A stretch of DNA of 36,011 nt from Salinarimonas sp051117315 (GTDB taxonomy: Bacteria > Pseudomonadota > Alphaproteobacteria > Rhizobiales > Beijerinckiaceae): assembly GCA_051117315.1 (NCBI GenBank), contig JBNPEA010000072.1, positions 1-36,011 on the forward strand, given 5' to 3'. Position 1 is the first letter of the stretch. Every line of letters starts with the position of its first letter. The position numbers and the translations under genes are program-made. The notes below the pieces were generated by a model that searched no databases, was not told where the DNA came from, and saw only the letters and a program-made list of their open reading frames with translations. This document shows, one piece after another, positions 22,802 to 32,924 of this stretch.

Positions 22802-23473
22802 TCAGCCTTCCTCGCCGCGCCCCAGCGCGGTGCGGATCATGGCGAAGGCGTCCTCGCTCGCCCATTCGGCCGGGCCCTTGAGCACCGCGAGCTCGCATCC
22901 GCTGCCGTCGAGCAGGATCGTGGTCGGCAGCCCGACCACGTGACCCGAGCGCTGGAGCGTCTGCATCAGCGTGCCTTCGTTCTCGGCGTAGTAGACGAGA
23001 TCGTCGATGCCGTGCTCCTCGAGCCAGGCCCGCGGCCGGTCGAGGTGGCGGGTGTCGACGTTGATGGCCACGACCTCGAACTCCTCTCCGCCGTATTCGG
23101 CCTGGAGCGCGTCGAGCGCCGGCATCTCCTCGCGGCAGGGGGCGCACCAGGTGGCCCAGAGGTTGACGAGCAACGTCCGGCCCTCGAAGTCCGCGAGCGT
23201 CAGCGGCTCGCCCTCGGGGCCGGTGAAGGCGATCTCGGGGGCGAGCCGCGGCGTCGTGGCGACCGAGACCGCCGCGACCTCGCCCGTCGCCATCGGCGCG
23301 AGGCGCGCGAGCGTCTCCTGGGCGGGGATGCAGGCCTCGGCGACGGCTTCGTTGTTGCGGGAGGCGAGCGCGAAAGCTACGACAGCGCCGACGACGAGGG
23401 CGCCTGCGCCCAGGATCAGGCCGCGCCGGGGTCCGGAGCGCGGGCGGGGGGACGTCTCGTCGGTCATCGGCAT
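22802..23473 (-). CDS. TlpA-like membrane-anchored thioredoxin
   Basis: A 223-residue periplasmic thiol:disulfide protein held by an N-terminal membrane anchor (LILGAGALVVGAVVAFALAS, about residues 19-38). The thioredoxin fold carries WATWCAPCREEMP as the redox site, with a conserved cis-Pro in VVGLPTTILLDGSG. Cys48 and another Cys near the C-terminus (GSGCEL) could add a disulfide, as in TlpA. In Bradyrhizobium TlpA feeds electrons to copper loading of cytochrome oxidase; that role is likely here (established for the family, not shown here). It is divergent from argH with only 22 bp between starts, the arrangement known in other alphaproteobacteria. ATG 23467 is an equally good start. Confidence 0.9.
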   Translation of the reverse strand: MPMTDETSPRPRSGPRRGLILGAGALVVGAVVAFALASRNNEAVAEACIPAQETLARLAPMATGEVAAVSVATTPRLAPEIAFTGPEGEPLTLADFEGRTLLVNLWATWCAPCREEMPALDALQAEYGGEEFEVVAINVDTRHLDRPRAWLEEHGIDDLVYYAENEGTLMQTLQRSGHVVGLPTTILLDGSGCELAVLKGPAEWASEDAFAMIRTALGRGEEG

Positions 23474-23495
23474 ACTCGAGCTTCAGGGGTCACGC

Positions 23496-24923
23496 GTGAG
23501 CAATCGGATGTGGGGCGGCCGTTTCGAGAGCGGCCCGGCCGAGATCATGGAGGAGATCAACGCCTCCATCGACTTCGACAAGCGGCTCGCGGCCCAGGAC
23601 ATCCGGGGCTCCCTCGCGCATGCCGCCATGCTCGCGGAGACCGGCATCCTGTCCCACGAGGATGTGGGCGCGATCTCCGACGGGCTCAAGTCGATTTTGC
23701 GTGAGATCGAGGCGGGCACGTTCACGTTCTCGCGGGCGCTCGAGGACATCCACATGAACGTGGAGTCGCGGCTGCGCGAGATCGTCGGCCCCGCCGCCGG
23801 GCGGCTGCACACGGCCCGGTCGCGCAACGATCAGGTCGCGACCGACATGCGGCTGTGGGTGCGCGACACGGTCGACGCGCTCGACCTCCAGCTCGCCGGG
23901 CTGCAGCAGGCGTTCGCCGAGAAGGCAGAGCGCCATGCGGGCGCGGTGATGCCGGGCTTCACGCATCTGCAATCGGCCCAGCCGGTGACGTTCGGCCACC
24001 ATTGCCTGGCCTATGTCGAGATGCTGGCACGCGACCGCGGCCGCTTCGCCGACGCGCGCCGGCGCATGAACGAGTGCCCGCTCGGCGCCGCCGCGCTGGC
24101 CGGCACCTCCTTCCCGATCGACCGCGCCATGACGGCGAAGGCGCTCGGCTTCGACCGGCCCACCGCCAACTCGCTCGATTCGGTCTCGGACCGCGACTTC
24201 GCCCTCGAGACGCTCTCGGCGGCCTCCATCTGCGCCGTGCACCTCTCGCGCTTCGCGGAGGAGATCACCCTGTGGATGACGCCGCAGTTCGCCTTCGCGA
24301 AGCTGTCGGACGCCTTCACCACCGGCTCCTCGATCATGCCGCAGAAGCGCAACCCGGACGCCGCCGAGCTGGTGCGCGGCAAGACCGGGCGCGTGCTCGG
24401 CGCGCTGCAGGGCCTGTTCGTGGTGATGAAGGGACTGCCGCTGACCTATTCGAAGGACATGCAGGAGGACAAGGAGGGCGTCTTCGACGCGCTCCAGACG
24501 CTCTCGCTGTGCGTCGCCGCGATGACCGGCATGGTGCGCGACCTCGAGCCCGACACGAAGGCCATGAAGAAATGGGCCGGCGCGGGCTTCTCCACCGCGA
24601 CCGACCTCGCCGACTGGCTGGTGCGGGTGCTCGACCTGCCCTTCCGCGACGCGCACCACGTCACCGGCCGCCTCGTCGGGCTCGCGGCGAAGCGCGGCGT
24701 GGGGCTCGAGAAGCTGACGCTGGCCGAGATGCAGGAGGCCGAGCCGCGGATCGGTCAGGAGATCTTCGACGTGCTCGGCGTCGAGAAGTCCGTGCGCAGC
24801 CGCACCAGCTTCGGCGGCACCGCGCCGGCGAACGTCAGGCGCCAGGCCAAGCGCTGGCTGGCGCAGCTGGCCAAGGAGGGCAGGGCGCGCGACGGCAGGG
24901 CCGGGGACGCCGCGGCGCGCTAG
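23496..24923 (+). CDS. argH: Argininosuccinate lyase
   Basis: A 475-residue enzyme of the fumarase/aspartase superfamily that cleaves argininosuccinate into arginine and fumarate, the last step of arginine synthesis. Signature blocks: RMWGGRFESGPAEIMEEINA at the start, HTARSRNDQVATDMRLW, GFTHLQSAQPVTFGHH (catalytic His in HLQSAQ) and GSSIMPQKRNPDAAEL. GTG 23496 is the best start; ATG 23508 is possible. It is divergent from tlpA. In related genomes lysA usually follows; here an unrelated hydrolase does. argG lies 4 kb away. Confidence 0.96.
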   Translation: MSNRMWGGRFESGPAEIMEEINASIDFDKRLAAQDIRGSLAHAAMLAETGILSHEDVGAISDGLKSILREIEAGTFTFSRALEDIHMNVESRLREIVGPAAGRLHTARSRNDQVATDMRLWVRDTVDALDLQLAGLQQAFAEKAERHAGAVMPGFTHLQSAQPVTFGHHCLAYVEMLARDRGRFADARRRMNECPLGAAALAGTSFPIDRAMTAKALGFDRPTANSLDSVSDRDFALETLSAASICAVHLSRFAEEITLWMTPQFAFAKLSDAFTTGSSIMPQKRNPDAAELVRGKTGRVLGALQGLFVVMKGLPLTYSKDMQEDKEGVFDALQTLSLCVAAMTGMVRDLEPDTKAMKKWAGAGFSTATDLADWLVRVLDLPFRDAHHVTGRLVGLAAKRGVGLEKLTLAEMQEAEPRIGQEIFDVLGVEKSVRSRTSFGGTAPANVRRQAKRWLAQLAKEGRARDGRAGDAAAR

Positions 24924-25164
24924 CACGCGTCCCCGGCCTCCGCGCATCGCGGACGCCCTCGGCGCGCCGCCGGGCACGGCGGTGATCGCCATGGCCGGGC
25001 GGCGTGCGCGCCGGCGTCCCGCGTCGAGGGCCGCGACGAAACCCTGCGGACCCTCGAGGACTTTCATTCCGTGAGAGGACCGGTCCACGGCGGGGGAGCT
25101 CCCGCGCCGGAGGAGCGCGCCGCCGTCCGCCCCGAACCCAATCGCATCCGCAAGGAGGCGACCC

Positions 25165-25827
25165 ATGGCCGATACGGACCCGATCCGCCCCGCCGCGCCG
25201 CCGGTCGACGTCACCGTCGAGCCGCTCGGCCTCCCCGGCGAGCTCTCGCTGCCCGCGCCGGGGCGCGGGCTCGTCCTCTTCGCCCACGGCTCGGGCTCCG
25301 GTCGGCTCTCGCCGCGCAACCGGCAAGTCGCCGCCGAGCTGCGCCGCGCCGGCTTCGGGACGCTGCTGCTCGACCTGCTCCTGTCGGCGGAGATGGAGCG
25401 GCGCGAGAACGTGTTCGACATCAACCTGCTCTCCGAGCGGCTGGTCGACGCCACGCGCTGGGTGCGGCTGCAGGCGGGGCTGGGCGACACGCCGATCGGC
25501 TATTTCGGCGCCTCCACCGGCGCCGCCGCGGCCCTCGTCGCCGAGACCCGCCTGCCCGGCGCGGTGCGCGCGGTGGTCTCGCGGGGCGGGCGCCCGGATC
25601 TCGCCGGGATCGCGCTCGAGCGGGTGCGCGCGCCGACGCTGCTGATCGTCGGCGGCGACGACGTCGAGGTCCTGCCGCTCAACCAGCGCGCCCTCGACAC
25701 GTTGACCTGCCAGAAGGAGATGGCGATCGTGCCCGGCGCGACGCATCTCTTCGAGGAGACCGGCGCGCTCGAGCGCGTCACCGAACTCGCGACGGGGTGG
25801 TTCACGCGCCATCTGGTGACGTCATGA
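25165..25827 (+). CDS. Alpha/beta hydrolase (dienelactone hydrolase-like)
   Basis: A 220-residue cytoplasmic hydrolase. The nucleophile elbow is GASTGAAAA (Ser about residue 117), HGSGSGR forms the oxyanion loop, LLIVGGDDVEV carries the acid and GATHLFEE the catalytic His. Such proteins occur beside or fused to phosphoribosyltransferases in many bacteria, and here the next gene is one, with an ATGA overlap. Substrate unknown. A GGAGGCG ribosome site precedes ATG 25165. The 241 bp upstream hold only a perfect 10-bp palindrome (ggaccggtcc, 25077-25086). Confidence 0.85.
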   Translation: MADTDPIRPAAPPVDVTVEPLGLPGELSLPAPGRGLVLFAHGSGSGRLSPRNRQVAAELRRAGFGTLLLDLLLSAEMERRENVFDINLLSERLVDATRWVRLQAGLGDTPIGYFGASTGAAAALVAETRLPGAVRAVVSRGGRPDLAGIALERVRAPTLLIVGGDDVEVLPLNQRALDTLTCQKEMAIVPGATHLFEETGALERVTELATGWFTRHLVTS

Positions 25828-26465
25828 TGTTCAAGGATCGCACGGACGCCGGGCGGCGCCTGGCGCAGGCGCTCGCCGCGCATGCGGGGGAGGGCACGAT
25901 CGTGCTCGCCCTGCCGCGCGGCGGCGTGCCGGTGGCGGCCGAGGTGGCGCGCGCACTCGGCGCGCCCCTCGACCTCGTGATGGTGCGCAAGATCGGCGCG
26001 CCCGGCCATGCCGAGTACGGCATCGGCGCCGTCGTCGACGGGCGCGACCCGCAGGTCGTCATCGACGAGGAGACCGCCCGCATGGCCGGCGCCGACGCCG
26101 CCTATCTCGAGGACACCAAGAGCCGCGAGCTCGCCGAGATCGAGCGCCGCCGCCGCGCCTACCTCGGCGACCGCGAGCCCCTCGACGTCGCCGGCCGAAC
26201 GGTGATCGTGGTCGACGACGGCGTGGCCACCGGCTCCACCGCCAAGGCGGCACTGCGGGCCCTGAAGAAGGCCGGCGCCGCGCGCCGCATCCTCGCCGTC
26301 CCCGTCGCGCCGATCGAGACGGTGGAGGCCCTGCGGGCGGAGGCCGACGAGGTGGTGGCGCTGACGACGCCCTACCCGTTCCACGCGGTCGGGCTCTACT
26401 ACGAGGACTTCGACCAGACGACGGACGAGGAGGTGGTGGCGGCGCTGGAGGCGGCGCGGGGGTGA
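25824..26465 (+). CDS. Phosphoribosyltransferase-domain protein
   Basis: A 213-residue type I phosphoribosyltransferase. The PRPP-binding motif is VIVVDDGVATGSTAKAAL; ALPRGGVPVAAEVA and RKIGAPGHAEYGIGA are the other family blocks. This group is not one of the characterised purine salvage enzymes and its acceptor is unknown. ATG 25824 overlaps the hydrolase stop by 4 bp, suggesting the two act together. It ends 13 nt before the convergent TOPRIM-like gene. Confidence 0.85.
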   Translation: MMFKDRTDAGRRLAQALAAHAGEGTIVLALPRGGVPVAAEVARALGAPLDLVMVRKIGAPGHAEYGIGAVVDGRDPQVVIDEETARMAGADAAYLEDTKSRELAEIERRRRAYLGDREPLDVAGRTVIVVDDGVATGSTAKAALRALKKAGAARRILAVPVAPIETVEALRAEADEVVALTTPYPFHAVGLYYEDFDQTTDEEVVAALEAARG

Positions 26466-26478
26466 GGGTTCTTTCGGC

Positions 26479-27144
26479 TCAGGTGCGGCGCAGGAGACCG
26501 AGGAGATCGAATGCGTCGCGCAGGTCGCTCGCGAAGCGGGCGTAGCTGTCGAGCCGACGAAGGCGATCTAGCCGCGCGGTCTCGCCGATGCAGTTCAGGT
26601 AGGCCGCGGCTGCGACCGAGCGCCGCCGACGCCGCTGACCCAGAAGCGTCCCGATGGCATCGTCCAGAGCGCGCTTCGGGTCGGGGATGCGTTCCGCGTC
26701 GCCCGGGTCCCAAGACGGCGCTTTATCCGCAGGCCACGAGGCATAGCCGCAGGCCTGCGCGATGGCGTCCGCGTCCGCGAGCGCCCCCGCTTCCATCTCC
26801 CGAACCGGGAGGAGGCCGACGAAGCGAGCAGCGGGAAGGCCGCACAATGTGCTCGCGCGTCCGCGCAGCTCGGCCACGACAAGGCGTTCCACGTTCGCTC
26901 GCGCCGTTCGGCTCGCATCGCCATGGACAACGAAGACGTCGATCTCGCGCTCGACCCCACAGGCGCTCCGCGCCCGCTCCTCGGCGGAGCGCCCATCCAG
27001 CCGCACGACCGGTTCGCTGACGATGACCGATTGCGTTCCGCCCCTCCCCACGAGGTCGAACGCCTCCCGGGCGAGCAGGCCGAGCAGAAAGCTGAAGTCG
27101 CTCGGCCCTTCCGCGAAGAGGCCGAGCACCACGTGTCGGCTCAC
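26479..27144 (-). CDS. DUF4276/TOPRIM-like protein, partner of the ATPase
   Basis: A 221-residue protein starting at GTG 27144, whose codon overlaps the ATPase stop (GTGA). The N-terminus LGLFAEGPSDFSFL places Glu12 and Asp16 as in TOPRIM folds of OLD and PARIS-type proteins. DVFVVHGDAS (Asp69, His74, Asp76) is the second metal motif. REMEAGALADADAI fits the DUF4276 block that normally reads EaWlLaD. These features suggest a metal-dependent nuclease or effector (inference). Codon use is more mixed than in the housekeeping neighbours, which supports acquisition. It ends 13 nt before the phosphoribosyltransferase. Confidence 0.7.
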   Translation of the reverse strand: MSRHVVLGLFAEGPSDFSFLLGLLAREAFDLVGRGGTQSVIVSEPVVRLDGRSAEERARSACGVEREIDVFVVHGDASRTARANVERLVVAELRGRASTLCGLPAARFVGLLPVREMEAGALADADAIAQACGYASWPADKAPSWDPGDAERIPDPKRALDDAIGTLLGQRRRRRSVAAAAYLNCIGETARLDRLRRLDSYARFASDLRDAFDLLGLLRRT

Positions 27145-28514
27145 GCGGCATCCTCCGACCCGCGCCGCAGGACGCGGTCGGCCTCCATGCGTGTCAAGGT
27201 CGTCTCGCGATCGGAGAGCCGCATCTCGGCCTGATCCTTGACCCCGGTGCGCATGCGCGACCGTCTCGATATGCGGCCTGTCGCGGGGTCGATGCTCGTC
27301 ACGACGTCGACGAGAACCAGTTCCCACGCCTCGGTGTTCTGGAGCACGATGGGGGAATGCGTGTTGACGATCGTCTGGAAGAGCCGCTCCTCGGCTCCGT
27401 CGGAAGTGACGTCCGTCGTCGCCTCCCGCAGCAGCTGGACGAGCTGCATCAGGCGCTCCTCGTGAATCCCGTTCTCGGGCTCCTCGAAGAGCAGGACGCT
27501 CTTGCGTCTGTGATCGTTGAGGAAGGTCAGCAACGCCAAGACGCGCAGCGTCCCGTCTGAAAGGACGCGGGAGCTGAAGGTGGCTTGATCGCGCATCGAC
27601 ACGAAAAGCCTGTAGCGACCGGCGAACGTGTCCTGCTCGATGGCGATGTCTCGAACGCCGGGGATCAGAAGACCCAGCTGATTGCGGATGTCGGCGAGGT
27701 CACCGTGGGGACGATCCGCGGTGCGCGTCTCGCTTTCGATGCGGGCGAGGACGCGCGCGAGATTCGATCCGTCCGGCCTGAGCTCGTCGGGATCGAGCGC
27801 ATCGCTCGGCTCTCGCTCCGCGGCGGCCTCGAGCTGCAGGAAGGTCAGGCTCTCCAGCTCCCGGCGAAGCGCGAAGAGGTGCGGAAACTCGCTTCCGACC
27901 GTGATGCGCGACAGCACGGTCGCGGTCGCACGCTCCTTCGAGAAGGGACGCGGACGTCCCTGGGTGCCGTCCTGGTTGGCCTGGAACTTGTCTCCGAGCG
28001 TTTCGAGGAAGGGGCTCCTGCCACCGCCGCCCGAGTACAGCGCGTGAGCCTTCACGAAGTCCTTCGAGGGCTTCGGGTCCGCCGCGAGCCAAGCGTCGTC
28101 CTTGCGCATGATCGGCCATGCGGCCTCGTGCCGGACGAACAGTCGCTCGACGCCGCCGGGCGCTTCTGTACGCTTCTCGATTTCGACCTCGTAGCGGAGG
28201 CGGGTGTGCTTGAGGCGTCGACGCTCGGCGAACGCGTCCACGATCTCCGTCTCGAGAAGCACCTCCACCGCGAATCGCATGTGCATGGCCGACGTGTCGT
28301 CCGCCTCCCGCCGAAACAGCTCGCTCGGATCACCGCGAACGCGTCGCAGCGCCTCGGCGAGGTCGGTCGAGGCGAGCTGCGACAGGAAACGCAACGCGTC
28401 GAAGAAGTTCGACTTCCCCGACGCGTTCGGCCCCGCGATCACCGTGAACGGCTGCAGGTCGAGCTCGAGGTTCGAGAAGCTCTTGAAGCCGTCGATTTCG
28501 ATGCGCGTCAGCAT
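27141..28514 (-). CDS. OLD/RecF-like AAA ATPase, probable defence sensor
   Basis: A 457-residue ABC-type ATPase of the AAA_15/AAA_21 group. Walker A is GPNASGKSN (28-36) after IDGFKSFSNLELDL. The ABC signature LSDGTLR is at 319-325, Walker B LLFEEPENGI at 341-350 and the switch His386 in NTHSPIV. The middle (about 100-300) is a helical insertion with acidic and basic stretches. Together with the TOPRIM/DUF4276-like protein, translated from an overlapping GTGA, it has the layout of two-gene phage-defence systems (PARIS AriA/AriB, AbiL-like or RloA/RloB), in which the ATPase detects a phage trigger and releases the toxic partner. Which type applies is not certain. It sits next to argG, 46 bp away, as an insert between core genes. 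Confidence 0.85.
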   Translation of the reverse strand: MLTRIEIDGFKSFSNLELDLQPFTVIAGPNASGKSNFFDALRFLSQLASTDLAEALRRVRGDPSELFRREADDTSAMHMRFAVEVLLETEIVDAFAERRRLKHTRLRYEVEIEKRTEAPGGVERLFVRHEAAWPIMRKDDAWLAADPKPSKDFVKAHALYSGGGGRSPFLETLGDKFQANQDGTQGRPRPFSKERATATVLSRITVGSEFPHLFALRRELESLTFLQLEAAAEREPSDALDPDELRPDGSNLARVLARIESETRTADRPHGDLADIRNQLGLLIPGVRDIAIEQDTFAGRYRLFVSMRDQATFSSRVLSDGTLRVLALLTFLNDHRRKSVLLFEEPENGIHEERLMQLVQLLREATTDVTSDGAEERLFQTIVNTHSPIVLQNTEAWELVLVDVVTSIDPATGRISRRSRMRTGVKDQAEMRLSDRETTLTRMEADRVLRRGSEDAA

Positions 28515-28560
28515 GCGCTCAGCCTAGCGCGGCGCACGGCGGGGCGGTAGGGTCCCCGCC

Positions 28561-29793
<1,233 letters not shown>

Positions 29794-29923
29794 GGATGCG
29801 GGCTTTCTGGAGGCTACCGGGGACGAGAGGACGCGGGCGTCGGGTGCGGGTGGCGGATGCGAGCCGAGGACGTGGCCGGACTTTTTTTCGCCGCCATCGT
29901 GCCGAGGGTTGGGTCGGCGCGTT

Positions 29924-29929
29924 TATAAT
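29924..29929 (+). promoter_or_regulatory. Consensus TATAAT box before the isomerase gene
   Basis: A perfect TATAAT, rare in this GC-rich window, lies 86 nt before ATG 30015 and in the right direction. No good -35 hexamer stands 16-18 nt upstream. Confidence 0.35.
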
Positions 29930-30014
29930 GCGGTGGACGGCGTGCGCAACCGCTCACGCAGCCGCCGAGGATCGCGCATCATCGCTCACCCGTGCCCCCG
30001 AACCTGAGGCCCTC

Positions 30015-30626
30015 ATGACCCGTCGCCCCGTCCTCGAGTTCTGGTTCGACTTCGCCTCCACCTACGCCTACCTCTCGGCAATGCGCATCGGGCCGCTCGC
30101 GGAGTCCGCCGGCGTGGATGTGCGCTGGCGGCCCTTCCTGCTCGGGCCGATCTTCCAGGCGCAGGGCTGGACCAGCTCGCCCTTCAACCTCTACCCGGCC
30201 AAGGGCCGCTACATGTGGCGCGACGTGGCCCGCGAGGCCGAGCGCCGCGGCCTGCCGTTCCGCCGGCCCGAGCCGTTCCCGCAGAACGGGCTCGCCGCCA
30301 CCCGCGTCGCGCTGCTCGGCGCCGACAAGCCCTGGTGCGCGCCGTTCGTGCGCGCGGTCTTCCACGCGGAGTTCGGGGCGGGGCGCTCGATCGAGGAGCC
30401 CTCCGCCGTCGGCGCGCTGGCCGGGACGGTCGGCCTCGACCCGGACGGCACGATGAAGGCGGCGAGCGCGGACGCCAACAAGCAGCGCCTGCGCGCCATC
30501 AACGAGGAGGCCCGCACCCGCGGCGTCTTCGGGGCGCCGACCTTCTTCGCCGAGGACGGCGAGATGTTCTGGGGCGACGATCGGCTCGAGCGGGCGCTCG
30601 CCTGGGCGGCCGGCGAGGAGACCTGA
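30015..30626 (+). CDS. 2-hydroxychromene-2-carboxylate isomerase-like protein (DsbA/GST-kappa fold)
   Basis: A 203-residue cytoplasmic protein of the DsbA-like superfamily, GST-kappa branch. The N-terminus EFWFDFASTYAYLSAMRI has Ser where thiol oxidases have Cys, the mark of isomerases that use glutathione. GVFGAPTFFAEDGEMFWGDD near the end carries the cis-Pro and the family tail. The type enzyme isomerises 2-hydroxychromene-2-carboxylate in naphthalene breakdown, but this group is widespread where no such pathway exists, and no aromatic-degradation genes lie here. True substrate unknown. Confidence 0.85.
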   Translation: MTRRPVLEFWFDFASTYAYLSAMRIGPLAESAGVDVRWRPFLLGPIFQAQGWTSSPFNLYPAKGRYMWRDVAREAERRGLPFRRPEPFPQNGLAATRVALLGADKPWCAPFVRAVFHAEFGAGRSIEEPSAVGALAGTVGLDPDGTMKAASADANKQRLRAINEEARTRGVFGAPTFFAEDGEMFWGDDRLERALAWAAGEET

Positions 30627-30961
30627 CGGGCGGCGCCCGCGACGGGGCGCGCCCGCCCGCGCCCTCGGCCGGCGAATCGAGACCTCCGCCGGCAAGCTCG
30701 GCTGCGGCCTGGCGCCACAGGAAGCATCTCGCCGGCCCGTGAAAGCGCCCTCGCATCGCCTGGAACCGTTCCAGCTATGGACAGACGAGCGTCGCCGTGC
30801 CAAAGGCAACGCCGCGCGGGCGACGCCCGGTCGCATTGCGCGCGCGCGGGTGCTGATGCACTTCCCCCGGCATGATCCGCGCGGTTCCATGTGCCGATCG
30901 CGTCCGATTTCGGTCGCGGTCGCACGAAGACCGTCTTGTCAATTCTGCTCGGGAGAGTGAC
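30627..30961. other. Region upstream of the bc1 operon with a palindrome
   Basis: 335 bp without a convincing gene. It holds a palindrome ctggaac-c-gttccag (30760-30774) and should contain the petABC promoter. The core GGAA-x-CGTTCCAGCT of the palindrome (30762-30776) also occurs in the dyad at 14924-14950. No clear -35/-10 pair is visible. Confidence 0.5.
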
Positions 30962-31501
30962 GTGGCCCAGACCACCGCAGCGCAAGAGCCAACCCGGCGC
31001 GACTTCCTGTTCCTGGCGACGGGCGCCATGGGGGCGGTCGGCGTCGCCGCCGCCGCCTGGCCGTTCATCGCGCAGCTCGCTCCGGACGCGCAGACCGTCG
31101 CATCCGGCGCGCCCGTCGAGGTCGACCTGACCCCGATCTCCGAAGGCCAGATCGTCAAGCTGTTCTGGCGCGGCGCGCTGATCTTCGTGCGCAACCGCAC
31201 CCCGGCGGAAATCGAGGCCGCCCGCGCGACCCCGCTCGGCGACCTCAAGGATCCGGAGCCGGATCAGGCGCGTGTGATGGAGGGTCGGGAGAACTGGCTC
31301 ATCATCTACGGCAACTGCACCCATCTCGGCTGCGTCCCGCTCGACTTCCAGGGCCAGTACGGCGGCTGGTTCTGCCCCTGCCACGGCTCGGTCTTCGACA
31401 CGTCGGGACGCATCCGCTCCGGGCCGGCGCCGATCAACCTGCCGCTGCCGCCCTACCGATTCGTCGACGACGGCCGCATCGTCATCGGCGAGACGGCCTG
31501 A
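30962..31501 (+). CDS. petA: Ubiquinol-cytochrome c reductase, Rieske iron-sulfur subunit
   Basis: A 179-residue subunit of complex III that takes electrons from ubiquinol to cytochrome c1. The start is GTG 30962 with a GGGAGAG site; the protein opens with a Tat-type anchor (RRDFLFLATGAMGAVGVAAA) that stays as a membrane helix. The 2Fe-2S ligands are in CTHLGC and CPCHGS, giving the two Cys and two His plus the disulfide pair. First gene of petABC. Confidence 0.96.
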   Translation: MAQTTAAQEPTRRDFLFLATGAMGAVGVAAAAWPFIAQLAPDAQTVASGAPVEVDLTPISEGQIVKLFWRGALIFVRNRTPAEIEAARATPLGDLKDPEPDQARVMEGRENWLIIYGNCTHLGCVPLDFQGQYGGWFCPCHGSVFDTSGRIRSGPAPINLPLPPYRFVDDGRIVIGETA

Positions 31502-31599
31502 GGGCGAGAGCGCGCCTCGCGGCGGCGACGCACATCGCGTCCGCCGCCGACGGAAATCCGAACGAGAGCCGATCAGGCGAGACCAAGCAGGCCAGACCC

Positions 31600-32883
31600 A
31601 TGAGCTCACATCCCACCGCCTACGTTCCCAAGAGTGCCGCCGCGAAGTGGCTCGAGAGCCGGCTGCCGATCATCGGCCTGGTGCACTCGTCCTTCGTCGC
31701 CTTCCCGGTGCCGCGCAACCTGACCTATTTCTGGACTTTCGGCGCCATCCTGATGGTCATGCTGGTCGTCCAGATCGTCACCGGCATCGTGCTGGCGATG
31801 CACTATACCGCGCACGCCGACTACGCCTTCTCCTCGGTCGAGCACATCATGCGCAACGTCGAGTATGGATGGTTGCTGCGCTACCTGCACTCCAACGGTG
31901 CGTCGTTCTTCTTCATCGCGGTCTACATCCACATCTTCCGCGGCCTCTACTACGGCTCCTACAAGGCGCCGCGCGAGGTCCTGTGGATCCTCGGCGTGAT
32001 CATCCTGCTCCTGATGATGGCCACCGCCTTCATGGGCTACGTGCTGCCGTGGGGCCAGATGTCGTTCTGGGGCGCCACCGTGATCACCAACCTGTTCTCG
32101 GTGATCCCGCTCGTCGGCGACACCATCGTCTCGTTCCTCTGGGGCGGCTACTCGGTGGGCAACCCGACGCTCAACCGCTTCTTCTCGCTGCACTACCTCT
32201 TGCCCTTCATGATCTTCGGCGTGGCCATGCTCCACGTCTGGGCGCTGCACGTGCCGGGCAACAACAACCCGACTGGCGTGCCGATCAAGTCGGGCAAGGA
32301 CGCGCTGCCGTTCCACCCGTACATGACGGTGAAGGACACGTTCTCGATCGTGTGCTTCTTCATCGTCCTGGCGTGGTTCGTGTTCTACATGCCGAACTAT
32401 CTCGGCCACGCGGACAACTACGTTCCGGCCAACCCGTCGGTGACGCCGGCGCACATCGTGCCGGAGTGGTACTTCCTGCCCTTCTACGCGATCCTCCGCG
32501 CCGTCCCGGACGCGCTCTTCGGCGTCATCCTGATGTTCGCCTCCATCGCGGTGCTGGCCTTCCTGCCCTGGCTCGACACCTCGAAGGTGCGCTCCGGCTC
32601 GTATCGGCCGGTGTTCCGGACGCTCTTCTGGGGCTTCGTGGTCACCTGCCTGGTGCTCGGCTGGCTCGGCTCGCGTCCCGCCGATGGCATCTACGTGATC
32701 CTCGCGCAGATCTTCACCGTGCTCTACTTCGCCTACTTCCTGATCGCGCTGCCGCTGCTCGGCCTGTTCGAGAAGCCGCTGCCGCTGCCGAACTCGATCA
32801 CCGAGGCGGTGCTGGGCAAGAAGCAGGCGAGCGGGTCGGGCATGCCCGTCGGCGCCGCCGCCGAGCCTCAGTCCAAGGGCTGA
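31600..32883 (+). CDS. petB: Cytochrome b of complex III
   Basis: A 427-residue integral membrane protein that binds two b haems and forms the quinol oxidation and reduction sites. Haem-binding segments: HSNGASFFFIAVYIHIFRGL and HYLLPFMIFGVAMLHVWALH. The quinol site carries PEWYFLPFYAILR (PEWY motif). It is unsplit, unlike the b6/IV pair of plants, as expected for proteobacteria. It has no strong ribosome site in the 98-nt gap after petA. Confidence 0.97.
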   Translation: MSSHPTAYVPKSAAAKWLESRLPIIGLVHSSFVAFPVPRNLTYFWTFGAILMVMLVVQIVTGIVLAMHYTAHADYAFSSVEHIMRNVEYGWLLRYLHSNGASFFFIAVYIHIFRGLYYGSYKAPREVLWILGVIILLLMMATAFMGYVLPWGQMSFWGATVITNLFSVIPLVGDTIVSFLWGGYSVGNPTLNRFFSLHYLLPFMIFGVAMLHVWALHVPGNNNPTGVPIKSGKDALPFHPYMTVKDTFSIVCFFIVLAWFVFYMPNYLGHADNYVPANPSVTPAHIVPEWYFLPFYAILRAVPDALFGVILMFASIAVLAFLPWLDTSKVRSGSYRPVFRTLFWGFVVTCLVLGWLGSRPADGIYVILAQIFTVLYFAYFLIALPLLGLFEKPLPLPNSITEAVLGKKQASGSGMPVGAAAEPQSKG

Positions 32884-32924
32884 GGCGAGGCGGGATGCGA
32901 GATCAGGACAAGGGTTCGAGAACC

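Noticed and set aside
23490..25490. A 666-codon minus-strand frame over argH
   Set aside because: Antisense to argH, which has clear catalytic motifs; no domain in the shadow.
24835..25812. A 325-codon minus-strand frame over the argH end and hydrolase gene
   Set aside because: Antisense to the hydrolase, which has the GASTG elbow and normal codon bias.
29882..29888. Run of seven T as a terminator
   Set aside because: No stem precedes it and there is no plus-strand gene upstream to end.
30762..30790. GGAAC box as an EcfG-type stress promoter before petA
   Set aside because: No CGTT-like -10 element stands 16-17 nt downstream of GGAAC.
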